Below are positions 1-7,244 of a stretch of DNA of 19,680 bases, piece by piece. A model generated the notes under the pieces. It had not been told where the DNA came from and searched no databases. It was given only the letters and a program-made list of their open reading frames with translations. The translations under genes and the position numbers were made by a program. The stretch's first letter is position 1. The number at the start of each line of letters is the position of its first letter. The DNA is from an uncultured Treponema sp. (GTDB lineage Bacteria; Spirochaetota; Spirochaetia; Treponematales; Treponemataceae): contig CALDWC010000105.1 of NCBI GenBank assembly GCA_937923945.1, positions 1-19,680 on the forward strand, written 5' to 3'.

Positions 1-12
1 CGATAGAATGAA

Positions 13-122
13 TCAGTGTCTCCCTACGGTAATGCGATCATCTTACCAATGGTAAGATTGCGCAACCTCATGCGGCGCAATTTCTTGCAGGATTCTTCGC
101 TTGTGCTTCAGAATGACACTGA
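13..122. repeat. Palindromic intergenic repeat element
   Basis: The element is bounded by the inverted pair TCAGTGTC (13-20) and GACACTGA (115-122). Inside it lie two nested hairpins: ATCTTACC/GGTAAGAT around a 3-base loop (40-58), and ATTGCGC/GCGCAAT (57-63 with 75-81). The stretch ATTGCGCAACCTC (57-69) recurs with one change at 4343-4355. Layout and composition suggest a dispersed host-type intergenic repeat, so this may be chromosomal DNA just outside the prophage. No gene is visible here. Confidence 0.6.
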
Positions 123-182
123 CCCTTGCCTGTCATATTGCTATATTAGCCGTAGAATATATTTATAATCACCGGAGAATAG

Positions 183-222
183 GCGGGATTTAGCGGGAAT
201 AAGCGGGATTTATTGGGAAAAA
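183..222. repeat. Four abutting 10-bp direct repeats
   Basis: The units are GCGGGATTTA, GCGGGAATAA, GCGGGATTTA and TTGGGAAAAA. Units 1 and 3 are identical and the last has diverged. A 10-bp period puts each unit on the same face of the helix, as expected for a cooperative protein-binding site. Lying between the host-like repeat and the first late gene, it could be a transposase or regulator binding array near the phage left end. The function is inferred. Confidence 0.6.
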
Positions 223-234
223 TATGAAATGGTG

Positions 235-251
235 ATTACACAGTGTGTAAT
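235..251. promoter_or_regulatory. Short perfect dyad ahead of a terminator
   Basis: ATTACAC and GTGTAAT flank a 3-base spacer (AGT). It sits 13 bp after the 10-bp repeats and 5 bp before a terminator stem. It could be an operator or a small hairpin in the same RNA; nothing in the sequence decides between them. Confidence 0.4.
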
Positions 252-256
252 TTTTT

Positions 257-282
257 AGAGAGCTTTTGAGCTCTCTTTTTTT
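257..282 (+). terminator. Rho-independent terminator
   Basis: A perfect 8-bp stem AGAGAGCT/AGCTCTCT with a 4-base loop is followed by a T-rich tract. No rightward gene is visible upstream in the window, so it ends a transcript entering from the left and insulates the late block from it. Confidence 0.85.
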
Positions 283-286
283 ATTT

Positions 287-314
287 TTGCGCTTTTATTA
301 ACAGCCGGTATATT
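287..314 (+). promoter_or_regulatory. Possible promoter for the left late block
   Basis: TTGCGC and TATATT are separated by 16 bp directly after the terminator and about 80 bp before the first gene. The -35 match is poor, which would fit activator-dependent late transcription, but the call rests only on weak hexamers and position. Confidence 0.3.
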
Positions 315-393
315 ATTTTAAGTTTATTTGAAGGCTATACTTATTGCAAAAACGAGTAAAAAAAGCTCGGAACTGAGCAGAGGGATAATAATA

Positions 394-867
394 GTGAAAG
401 CAATCTTAAAGCAAAATTCGCAAGGACTGTACCGTGAGATTCAAGCGACCGGTTGTTTTTTTGTCAGCTGCCTTGCCATTGCACAAATGAAAGCGGACAA
501 GACCTTGTCAAAAGAACAGTACAATGCACTTTACAAAAAAGCACATGTGTTCGGTTTTATGAAAAACGGTTACATGCTTGTCAGCGACAAGGTTATTAAC
601 CTTGCGTTTGCGGAGTTGAGCGTCAACAAAAAAGCATACGAGGTCGGAACGGATTCAGGCGGATTTTACGGCTGGGTGCAGAAAAATAAATCGTATCAAA
701 GAATCGATGCGTGCATTCAAAAGATAAAACAGCCGCAAGGCTCGGTATATCCGTTTCATTTTCGGGTTACCGATAAAAACGGAGTCTTGATTTTTGATCC
801 GTATGAACCAGAAATAAAAAGTGCCGGTTCAAAGCATATCATCCGGTATTGTATCAAAGACATATAA
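394..867 (+). CDS. Candidate cysteine-peptidase-type endolysin (DUF261-like)
   Basis: The GTG at 394 is preferred because GGGA lies 8 bases upstream; an in-frame TTG at 328 has no ribosome site. The product is 157 aa. It carries a Gly-Cys-Phe-Phe segment (Cys21), a His-Phe pair (His122) and an Asp-Pro-Tyr (Asp135). This is the Cys-His-Asp order and spacing expected of papain/C39-like peptidases. The pattern also resembles DUF261 proteins of Borrelia plasmid prophages, from memory only. It is the first gene of the late block and is followed by small membrane proteins, so a peptidoglycan-cleaving role in lysis is inferred. There is no signal peptide, so export would need a holin. It could instead be an unrelated phage protein. 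Confidence 0.6.
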   Translation: MKAILKQNSQGLYREIQATGCFFVSCLAIAQMKADKTLSKEQYNALYKKAHVFGFMKNGYMLVSDKVINLAFAELSVNKKAYEVGTDSGGFYGWVQKNKSYQRIDACIQKIKQPQGSVYPFHFRVTDKNGVLIFDPYEPEIKSAGSKHIIRYCIKDI

Positions 868-886
868 CGTTGCGGAGGTTTATGGT

Positions 887-1096
887 ATGGAAGTAAAAAT
901 GAAAACCGTTTCAAATATTATGGCAGGGGTGGGAATAGCGGTCGTGATAGTATCATTTGTGCTGAATACTTGCGGCGTGGCGCATATTGATATGACGGAC
1001 GCTTTGAAAGTGGGTGGATTTTGCAAGGGTGTTTTTTTGCCGGTTGATGCGTCCATTTGGATAAACAACATTTTTAAAGGCAAAAACGATGCTTGA
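887..1096 (+). CDS. Small membrane protein, holin-like
   Basis: The start at 887 is supported by GCGGAGG at 872-878. The product is 69 aa with one clear membrane helix (about residues 11-28) and a second, weakly hydrophobic stretch near residues 42-60. It lies between the candidate endolysin and a membrane/coiled-coil gene, whose start it overlaps by 8 bases. Size, topology and position suggest a holin or antiholin, but such proteins have little sequence signature and I do not recognise a family. Confidence 0.6.
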   Translation: MEVKMKTVSNIMAGVGIAVVIVSFVLNTCGVAHIDMTDALKVGGFCKGVFLPVDASIWINNIFKGKNDA

Positions 1097-1397
1097 AAAA
1101 ATTAAAAAAGCGGCGTTGATAATCTGGGCAGTTATCGCTTCAGTTTTTGCCGTTATCTGCTTTGTTTTATTCAAACGAAAAAATAAACACAGTGATATTG
1201 AGGAAAAGGCGGAACATGCAAAAGAAAAAACAAAATTGGAAATCGAAAATACTCCTGCTTGCGAGCTTGTTGATGATGCTCCAAACGCTGCCGATTTACA
1301 GCGAGAGCGGGAATCCATTACCGAGCGATTTCGAAGTGAAGTTCGGTATAGACTTAACGAAAAATTACACGGGAAAGGAAGTACTGGCGCTGATTGA
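1089..1397 (+). CDS. Membrane-anchored coiled-coil protein, inner-spanin-like
   Basis: The product is 102 aa: a short basic N-terminus, one membrane helix at about residues 9-31, then a charged helical tail. It overlaps the preceding gene by 8 bases. From 1216 onward another gene is read inside it in a different frame. An N-terminal anchor, a helical tail and an out-of-frame embedded partner are the arrangement of Rz/Rz1 spanins, which disrupt the outer membrane at lysis. No sequence identity to Rz is claimed. It could also be a structural membrane protein. Confidence 0.55.
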   Translation: MLEKIKKAALIIWAVIASVFAVICFVLFKRKNKHSDIEEKAEHAKEKTKLEIENTPACELVDDAPNAADLQRERESITERFRSEVRYRLNEKLHGKGSTGAD

Positions 1398-1629
1398 TAT
1401 TGTGATGCAAGAAGCTGAAGCTGCAATCACCGAAAGTTACAATGCAGGGTATAAACAAGGCGTGCTTGCATTTAAACCGGAAGCGGAATATTGGAAAGCG
1501 AAGGCGGAAGGCTTTGAGACGGAGTTACATAAAGCAAAAATGAAGTATTGGCTATGGGGCTTGGGCGGGGTAAGTATAGGATTCGCGGGAGGAATGGGAG
1601 TCGGTATCGGAATAAATTTGCGATACTGA
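1216..1629 (+). CDS. Secreted protein with C-terminal membrane helix, embedded out of frame
   Basis: The start at 1216 is chosen because it follows a purine-rich AGGAAAAGGCGG and gives a classical signal peptide: basic residues 3-11, a hydrophobic core at about 12-25, and a likely cut near residue 29-31. The frame is open upstream to 1147. The mature part is helical and ends in a Gly-rich hydrophobic segment (about residues 113-135). The first 182 bases lie inside the previous gene in another frame. Signal plus C-terminal anchor resembles a one-protein spanin, but no lipobox cysteine is present, so outer-membrane lipidation is not supported. Confidence 0.6.
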   Translation: MQKKKQNWKSKILLLASLLMMLQTLPIYSESGNPLPSDFEVKFGIDLTKNYTGKEVLALIDIVMQEAEAAITESYNAGYKQGVLAFKPEAEYWKAKAEGFETELHKAKMKYWLWGLGGVSIGFAGGMGVGIGINLRY

Positions 1630-1643
1630 ACTTTTAAGATTAT

Positions 1644-1976
1644 ATGGAAGTAGCAAAGTTTGTTTTTACGGCAATCGGAACTTTTCTATCGGTTTTCGGA
1701 TTGTGTTTCAGCATTTTTCAGTATTGGCGGAAACAGCAAGAAAATAAGATGAGCGATTTTAAAGCCGATGTCCATGAAGATTTAGAGCATGAAACACAAG
1801 CGAGAAAAGAAGATGCGGTCAGAATTGAAAAACGGATCGACGCGCTTGAAAGTACTTTGGTGCAATCAATGCAGCAGCGGATGAGTAATATCGAAGGCGA
1901 ACTAAAAGGCATGCGTCCGATTTTGCAGGCGATACAAAATTGGTTTATCAATAACACACCGAAAGGGAAAGAATAA
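1644..1976 (+). CDS. Membrane/coiled-coil protein, Mu gp25-like (DUF2730 type)
   Basis: The product is 110 aa with an N-terminal membrane helix (about residues 5-27) followed by a long charged coiled coil to about residue 95. The pattern is that of DUF2730 proteins (Mu gp25), which precede the gp26-gp27-gp28 genes in Mu. The same gene run follows here. The stop overlaps the next start as TAATG, so the two are translationally coupled. The precise role of the family is not established. Confidence 0.6.
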   Translation: MEVAKFVFTAIGTFLSVFGLCFSIFQYWRKQQENKMSDFKADVHEDLEHETQARKEDAVRIEKRIDALESTLVQSMQQRMSNIEGELKGMRPILQAIQNWFINNTPKGKE

Positions 1977-2269
1977 TGGATAATATTTTTTTACCGAATC
2001 AACGGGTTTTGATTTTGCAGGGACTTGAAAAAGATTCCGGCAGGACACTTTCAAACGAAATGTTGCAGCGCCTTTTAAGAAGTTACGGACATACGCTGAG
2101 CTTGCAGGATGTTAATGCACTGATTGCGTGGCTTGAGCAGCGCGGATATGTTAGTACCGAGCGGCTCGGCGAAGCGGCTTTGATTTTGGTGCATTTAAGC
2201 AGAGCAGGTCTTGATGTTGCGTTGGGTTACACGAGAGCCGAAGGCATTGATCCGCCTTTTACGGAATAA
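1976..2269 (+). CDS. Mu gp26-like phage protein
   Basis: The product is 97 aa, soluble, with no membrane segment. It has a compact helical layout with a predicted winged-helix look: helices at 9-32 and 42-55, then a short strand. It matches the Mu gp26 family (often labelled VpaChn25_0724) in length and position, just before the gp27-type protein and the terminase. A small-terminase-related role is plausible but inferred. Confidence 0.6.
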   Translation: MDNIFLPNQRVLILQGLEKDSGRTLSNEMLQRLLRSYGHTLSLQDVNALIAWLEQRGYVSTERLGEAALILVHLSRAGLDVALGYTRAEGIDPPFTE

Positions 2270-2280
2270 AGGAAAATGCT

Positions 2281-2838
2281 ATGGGACAAAAAAGCGCCGT
2301 CGATAGATTGCCGGAAGATTTGCGAAAAAAGCTCATTGAATTATTGAATCGTCCTGATGTTACCCAGCTTGAAATCGTTGATGTAATAAATGCGGAAGCG
2401 GGAGAGCCGCTCATTTCAAAAAGCTCGCTCAATCGGTATGCGCAGCGGATGAAAAAGTTTGCCGAAAAAAACAGGCAGGCGCGAGAAGTTGCCGAGGCGT
2501 ATTTGGAAAAGTACGGAAGCGATACGAGGAACCGGCTCGGTAAAGTCGTGAATGAACAGGTTCGGCTTGTTGCGTTTGATTTAATTTCTGAGTTGGATGA
2601 GCTTAAAGAGCGTGAAGCGGTTGATCCAAAGCTGATGACCGATGTTATTTTCAAAGTTTCGCGAGGATTAAAAGACCTTGAGCAAGCGGAAAAATTAAAT
2701 GCGGAGCGGGAAGAGGAAATACGACAAGCGGTGTTGGCGGAGACGGCTAAAAAAGTAAAAGAAGTCGGAAAGAAAAAAGGTCTTAGCAAAGATACGCTTG
2801 AAACAATTGTTGCGGAAATATTTAGGATACAAAGATGA
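2281..2838 (+). CDS. DUF3486 family protein (Mu gp27-like)
   Basis: The product is 185 aa, preceded by AAGGAAA. The N-terminus (residues 1-60) contains the pattern typical of DUF3486: a basic start, Leu-Pro-x-x-x-Arg, a helix-turn-helix-like segment and Ser-Lys-Ser-Ser-Leu-Asn-Arg at about residues 41-47. The rest is long charged helix. This family directly precedes the large terminase in Mu-like phages and may serve as a small terminase subunit. The stop overlaps the terminase start by 4 bases (ATGA). Confidence 0.8.
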   Translation: MGQKSAVDRLPEDLRKKLIELLNRPDVTQLEIVDVINAEAGEPLISKSSLNRYAQRMKKFAEKNRQAREVAEAYLEKYGSDTRNRLGKVVNEQVRLVAFDLISELDELKEREAVDPKLMTDVIFKVSRGLKDLEQAEKLNAEREEEIRQAVLAETAKKVKEVGKKKGLSKDTLETIVAEIFRIQR

Positions 2839-4328
2839 CCATTGAAGAGGCTTTAAAAAAAGACATATTGCTCGATTATCAAAAAGCGTGGGTGAGCGAC
2901 CATGCGGTTGTCAAGGTTTGGGAAAAATCAAGACGAATCGGCGCAAGTTATGTAGAAGCCTTGTACTCGGTTCTGCTTGCTGCCTTATCAAAAAAAGAAG
3001 GAGGCATGAGCTGCTATTATTTGTCGTACGCAAAAGAGATGACGCAGCAATTTGTCAATGATGCCGCTTTTTGGGCAAAACTTTTAAACATTGCATGCGG
3101 AGATTTGGAAGAGCTTGTCATCAAAGACGAAGATAAGGACATCACGGTGTACAAAATCCGCTTTGATTCCGGCTTTGAAATTTGGGGCTTACCGTCGGTA
3201 GCCCGATCGCTTCGTTCAAAGCAAGGGCATGTGATTATCGATGAAGCGGCATTCTGCGATGATTTACCGGAACTTTTAAAAGCTGCGTTGGCACTGCAAA
3301 TGTGGGGCGGTTCCGTTGCAATTTTAAGTACGCATAATGGAGAGGATAATCCTTTTAACGATATTATCAAAGAGATACACGAGGGTAAAAAAGATTATTC
3401 TCTTCACCGAACAACTATCAGCGAAGCATTGCAAGACGGTTTATATAAGCGGATTTGCGATGTACAAAATCAAGAATGGAGCGCGGAAAAAGAAGCCGAG
3501 TGGCTTACCGCTTTGATAAAAAATTATGGAGACGGAGCGGATGAGGAATTATACTGCAATCCGACAACAACCGGAACAAAGTATTTTCCGAGAGCGCTCA
3601 TTGACAGCGTCAAAGAAGATGTGCCTGTTTTTCGGTTTAGCGAAAGCGACGGCTTTACTTTTGAAAGCGAATGGAAGCGGGAACGGAAAATAAATAAGTG
3701 GTTTAAGGAAATTAAGCCGGTGCTGCAGAGTACGGAGAACGCCGTCGTGATGGGCGAAGACTTTGCCCGTTCGGGAGATTTAACCGTTATTTGGCTGGAT
3801 GAAATAATCAAAGAGGGAGAGACAAAAACACTGTGCGTGATTGAGCTTCGCAATATTCCTTTTGCGCAGCAGTGGCAAATGATTAAGCTCATCGGAAATG
3901 AGGTAAAAGACTTTGAAGGTGCGGCTTTTGATTCGCGCGGTAACGGGCAAATGATTGCCGAGTATGCCGCACAAGAATGGCCCGGATATGTGTATCAGGT
4001 GATGTTAAGTCGCAAGTGGTATGCGGAAAATTTTCCGAAACTTAAAAGTGCGTTGGAAGATAAAACGACAACGGTACCGCTCGATGATTTTATCCGCAAT
4101 GATTTTAATGCGGTAAAACTTGTGCAAGGTGTTCCGCTGATTACGGAACGGTCGGGGAGTATCGGCGATAAACGGCACGGGGATGCGTGTATTGCGAAGG
4201 TTATGGCTCATTTTGCAGTGCGACAAAGTTATGAAACAGGATATCAGCCGTATCGATATGAGCGCGTACAGATTAAAAACGGGTTTAAAACCGGAAGGGT
4301 TGATATATGGCAAGATTGGAACGGTTAA
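2835..4328 (+). CDS. Terminase large subunit (Mu gp28-like)
   Basis: The product is 497 aa, a normal length for the family. It is the motor that packages phage DNA into proheads. Residues 31-38 (KSRRIGAS) form the Walker A-like element, residues 132-137 (HVIIDE) the Walker B, and residues 163-167 (ILSTH) the coupling motif. The C-terminal nuclease half has Asp309 in a GEDFAR segment, Asp366 in FDSRGNG and Asp450 in RHGDA, matching the RNase H-like acidic triad. It is the fourth gene of a tightly packed run after gp25-, gp26- and gp27-like genes. A chain of hairpins separates it from the portal gene. Confidence 0.95.
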   Translation: MTIEEALKKDILLDYQKAWVSDHAVVKVWEKSRRIGASYVEALYSVLLAALSKKEGGMSCYYLSYAKEMTQQFVNDAAFWAKLLNIACGDLEELVIKDEDKDITVYKIRFDSGFEIWGLPSVARSLRSKQGHVIIDEAAFCDDLPELLKAALALQMWGGSVAILSTHNGEDNPFNDIIKEIHEGKKDYSLHRTTISEALQDGLYKRICDVQNQEWSAEKEAEWLTALIKNYGDGADEELYCNPTTTGTKYFPRALIDSVKEDVPVFRFSESDGFTFESEWKRERKINKWFKEIKPVLQSTENAVVMGEDFARSGDLTVIWLDEIIKEGETKTLCVIELRNIPFAQQWQMIKLIGNEVKDFEGAAFDSRGNGQMIAEYAAQEWPGYVYQVMLSRKWYAENFPKLKSALEDKTTTVPLDDFIRNDFNAVKLVQGVPLITERSGSIGDKRHGDACIAKVMAHFAVRQSYETGYQPYRYERVQIKNGFKTGRVDIWQDWNG

Positions 4329-4342
4329 CTTCGACTGCTAAC

Positions 4343-4461
4343 ATTGCGCAGCCTCGTTAACCGACGAGTTTTGCTATCGCAAAACATCGCAGATGATATG
4401 CCGTTTCTCACTATCGTTACGAAACGGCGTGAAATCATCGCCTTCGCAAACTGATGTTTGC
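4343..4461. repeat. Chain of hairpins between terminase and portal
   Basis: At least four stem-loops follow one another: CTCGT/ACGAG (4353-4368); GTTTTGC/GCAAAAC with loop TATC (4368-4385); GCCGTTTC/GAAACGGC (4400-4428), enclosed by GATGAT/ATCATC (4392-4397, 4434-4439); and GCAAAC/GTTTGC with loop TGAT (4446-4461). ATTGCGCAGCCTC at its start repeats the element at 57-69. This looks like an intergenic palindromic repeat inserted in the late operon. It may stabilise or separate the flanking mRNAs. Confidence 0.6.
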
Positions 4462-4495
4462 TCACTCGATGATTTTTAAGGGACGATTAAAAGAT

Positions 4496-6034
4496 ATGAC
4501 AAAGAAAAACGATTTAACGGAGCAGCGGGCAACGCCTGTGGCAAACTCAAACCGCGACTTGTGGTCGGGCGGTTTGGTGGCAGGGCTAACACCGGAGCGC
4601 TTGGCGGCGATTTTGGATGCGGTGCGGCGAGGAGAGATTCCTGCGGAGTATTTGGAAATTGCCGGAGAGTTGGAAGAGCGGGACGGACACTATCGATCGG
4701 TACTTTCAACGAGAAAGCATGCCGTTGAAGGCTTGGATTTATATGTCAAAGCGGCAAGCGATGATAAAAAGGCTTTGGATATTGCGGAAGCCGTTACGGA
4801 AGATATTATAGAGCATCCCGATATTACCGAGCTGCGGAAGAATGCACTGGACGCACTGGGGAAAGGTTTCAGTGTGAATGAAATCGTTTGGGATACGGGC
4901 GGGGTACGGTGGAAGCCGAGGACTTTTTTATTTCGCGACCCGCGTTGGTTTGCCTACGATAAGGAAAGCGGCGAACTGTGTTTGCGGGAACCGTACGGAA
5001 TGGGGTTAGTACCGCTTGAACCGTATCGATTTATCGTGCATGAACCGAATCTTTTAAGCGGGAAACAAATCACTTCGGGATTATCGTTTACCGCACTTTT
5101 TTATTGGCTGATTAAAACTTACGATGTAACGAGCTGGGCGGCTTTTGCAGACCGCTTCGGGTATCCGGTGCGTTTGGGAAAATACGGGCGGAAAGCGACC
5201 GAAGATGATATTGCAACATTGAAACGGGCGGTCGCTTCAATCGGTGCCGATGTCGGAGCGGTGATTCCGGAGTCGATGAACATTGATATTGTCGAAAGTA
5301 AAACGACGGCAAGCAATGCGGATGTGTACGAAAAAATAAAAGACTGGGTTGATAAAGAGTTATCAAAGCTGGTGCTGGGACAAACTGCAAGTGCGGAAGG
5401 AACGCCGGGAAAACTCGGAGACAGCCAAGATCAGCAAACCGTCAGACAGGATATTTTGAAAGCGGATGTCAGGCAGCTTGAGCAAACTTTGAACCGCGAC
5501 CTTGTTATCCCGTATGTGGATTTTAATTTCGGGAAACAGGAACGGTATCCGAAACTTAAAATAAAATATGTTGAGCCGAAAAATGTCGAGCTTATTGTGA
5601 ACTCGGTTCGGCAGCTTGTACCGCTTGGACTGAAAGTAAAGGTACAGGAAATGCAAGGGCTTTTAGGACTTTCGACGCCGGAAAAGGACGACGAAGTTTT
5701 AATGCCGTCTATGCCTGTAATGCCTGAACTCAATCGGCAAGTGTCCGGCATTGCACTGAATGCAATCGATGTTTCACAAGGTGAAAGTGATGACGATGAA
5801 ATGCTCGATGATGAGACGGCAAACGGCTTGGTCGAAATAACCGACGACATTGCGGAAGTACTTGAAAAGGCTGCGGATAAAGCAACAGACTTTAAAAGCT
5901 TTGAGGCGGAACTTGAAAAGTTGGTTACCGGTTGGGATGCCGAAAAGATAGCCCGCACCATGGCGATTGCATTTTTTAAGGCGCGGGCGGACGGTACGGA
6001 ACATTTTGCTGAGGAGCCCGAAAATGAGCGATAA
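4496..6034 (+). CDS. Phage portal protein (DUF935, Mu gp29-like)
   Basis: The start at 4496 is preferred because AAGGGA lies about 11 bases upstream; an in-frame ATG at 4454 lies inside the hairpin chain. The product is 512 aa and shows the DUF935 signatures: an N-terminal Asp-Leu-Trp-Ser-Gly-Gly segment, a Glu-Arg-Asp-Gly-His-Tyr motif, and the Leu-Gly-Gln-Thr segment near residue 295. Portals form the dodecameric ring at the capsid vertex through which DNA enters. The acidic, low-complexity tail after about residue 400 is typical of family C-termini. The gene overlaps the MuF gene by 11 bases. Confidence 0.93.
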   Translation: MTKKNDLTEQRATPVANSNRDLWSGGLVAGLTPERLAAILDAVRRGEIPAEYLEIAGELEERDGHYRSVLSTRKHAVEGLDLYVKAASDDKKALDIAEAVTEDIIEHPDITELRKNALDALGKGFSVNEIVWDTGGVRWKPRTFLFRDPRWFAYDKESGELCLREPYGMGLVPLEPYRFIVHEPNLLSGKQITSGLSFTALFYWLIKTYDVTSWAAFADRFGYPVRLGKYGRKATEDDIATLKRAVASIGADVGAVIPESMNIDIVESKTTASNADVYEKIKDWVDKELSKLVLGQTASAEGTPGKLGDSQDQQTVRQDILKADVRQLEQTLNRDLVIPYVDFNFGKQERYPKLKIKYVEPKNVELIVNSVRQLVPLGLKVKVQEMQGLLGLSTPEKDDEVLMPSMPVMPELNRQVSGIALNAIDVSQGESDDDEMLDDETANGLVEITDDIAEVLEKAADKATDFKSFEAELEKLVTGWDAEKIARTMAIAFFKARADGTEHFAEEPENER

Positions 6035-7244
6035 GTTTGTCCCGAAAGAAGCGTTAGCGTACATTAAAAACAAAACCTTGAAAGTGAGTTTCAGCTACAA
6101 GGATGTGTGGCATGAAGAGCATGCGACCGCTTTTACCGTTGCAAAGGCAATGCAGGTAGATGTGCTGTCCGATATGAAAAAGGCGGTTGAAAAGGCGATT
6201 GAGGACGGACAATCGTTTGAGCATTTCAAAAAAAATATAAAACCGATTTTGCAGCAAAAAGGTTGGTGGGGTAAAAAGGATATGATTGATCCGGTTACCG
6301 GCGAAATTGTTACGGCTCAGCTTGGAAGCGACCGCAGGTTAAAAACAATTTATAATGTGAACTTACGAAGTGCGTATCAAAAAGGGCAATATGACGCGAC
6401 AATGGCAAGCGATTTACATCCGTATTTGATGTATTGTGTGGGAAACAGCAAAAGGCATCGTGAACAGCATCTTGGGTGGAACGGACTTATTTTGCCGAAA
6501 GATGATCCGTGGTGGGATGCCCATTTACCGCCGAACGGCTACGGGTGCAAATGCTACACGAGGGCTGTTACTGAAGTTAGAAAAAAGCGGTATGAGCGAG
6601 ACGGTATACAAGTGCCGCCGAGAGCGGACGGCTCAGGCGGCGGGGTAATCAAGGTACGGACAACGCGACCGGTTGAAGAGTACCGGACTTATTATAATGA
6701 TCGCAAAGGAACGATTGAGCGGGTGCCGAAAGGTGTGCATCCCAGTTTTAACTGGAATCAGGGGAAATCGCGAAATGAAAATATCAGTCATATTTTGACA
6801 GAAAAAATAAACAATTTTTATGGCGGAGCAAAAACAATTATTGAATCCGGATCATGGGGTGATCCTGAATATATAAGGCAAGAACAACATGCAAAACTAT
6901 ATTATGAGGAAATTAGAAAAAGGAAATCGGATATACAAAAAATTGCTCAAAATGCAAAAATGAGTGCAGACAAAATAGAAGCTATAAAGAAACATATATT
7001 TTTTACCGAACATGAGATTGATGGTGAAAAAGTTAGATTTGCAGAATCTTATAAAATATCTGAAGCATGGCGACGCTTGCAATCCGGTGATTTTTTACCT
7101 GAAGATTTGGTATTATTAAAACATGAATATTTAGAGTTGACTTTAATGCGTGAATTAGAGTATACTTATGAGCAAGCTCATGAAGCAGCAAATAAAAAAT
7201 TTAACTGGGCTAAATTGGCTAAAAAATTAAAAGGGTATTTTTAA
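6024..7244 (+). CDS. MuF head-morphogenesis protein with C-terminal toxin-like domain
   Basis: The start at 6024 has GAGGA upstream. The product is 406 aa. Residues 1-180 are the MuF (Mu gp30, SPP1 gp7) fold, ending in the diagnostic His-Arg-Glu-Gln-His ... Pro-Pro-Asn-Gly-Tyr-Gly-Cys-Lys-Cys block at 145-177. After a linker, residues about 290-395 carry a different domain: Tyr294, Ile297-Arg298, Asp303, Ile307-Ala308-Gln-Asn310, Ile321-Lys322, His324, His330, Arg338-Phe339, Ala348-Trp349, Arg351-Leu352, Gly355, Leu365-Lys-His367-Glu368, Glu371, Ala385-His386 and Trp395. This spacing matches a toxin-tip domain I recall from Rhs-type and phage polymorphic toxins. The DNA becomes visibly A/T-richer from about 6775, which fits an exchangeable tip. 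The biochemical activity is unknown. Confidence 0.85.
   Translation: MSDKFVPKEALAYIKNKTLKVSFSYKDVWHEEHATAFTVAKAMQVDVLSDMKKAVEKAIEDGQSFEHFKKNIKPILQQKGWWGKKDMIDPVTGEIVTAQLGSDRRLKTIYNVNLRSAYQKGQYDATMASDLHPYLMYCVGNSKRHREQHLGWNGLILPKDDPWWDAHLPPNGYGCKCYTRAVTEVRKKRYERDGIQVPPRADGSGGGVIKVRTTRPVEEYRTYYNDRKGTIERVPKGVHPSFNWNQGKSRNENISHILTEKINNFYGGAKTIIESGSWGDPEYIRQEQHAKLYYEEIRKRKSDIQKIAQNAKMSADKIEAIKKHIFFTEHEIDGEKVRFAESYKISEAWRRLQSGDFLPEDLVLLKHEYLELTLMRELEYTYEQAHEAANKKFNWAKLAKKLKGYF

Noticed and set aside
183..222. CRISPR-like array
   Set aside because: The units are only 10 bp and abut without spacers, and no cas gene is present.
2259..2789. 176-codon minus-strand frame opposite the gp27-like gene
   Set aside because: It is a Ser/Phe-rich shadow of a clear DUF3486 gene and has no promoter or ribosome site.
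4564..4575. 12-base match between the small RNA locus and the start of the portal gene (GTCGGGCGGTTT), as an antisense target
   Set aside because: The match is GC-rich, lies inside the coding region away from the ribosome site, and CGGGCGG recurs several times in this gene, so chance is likely.
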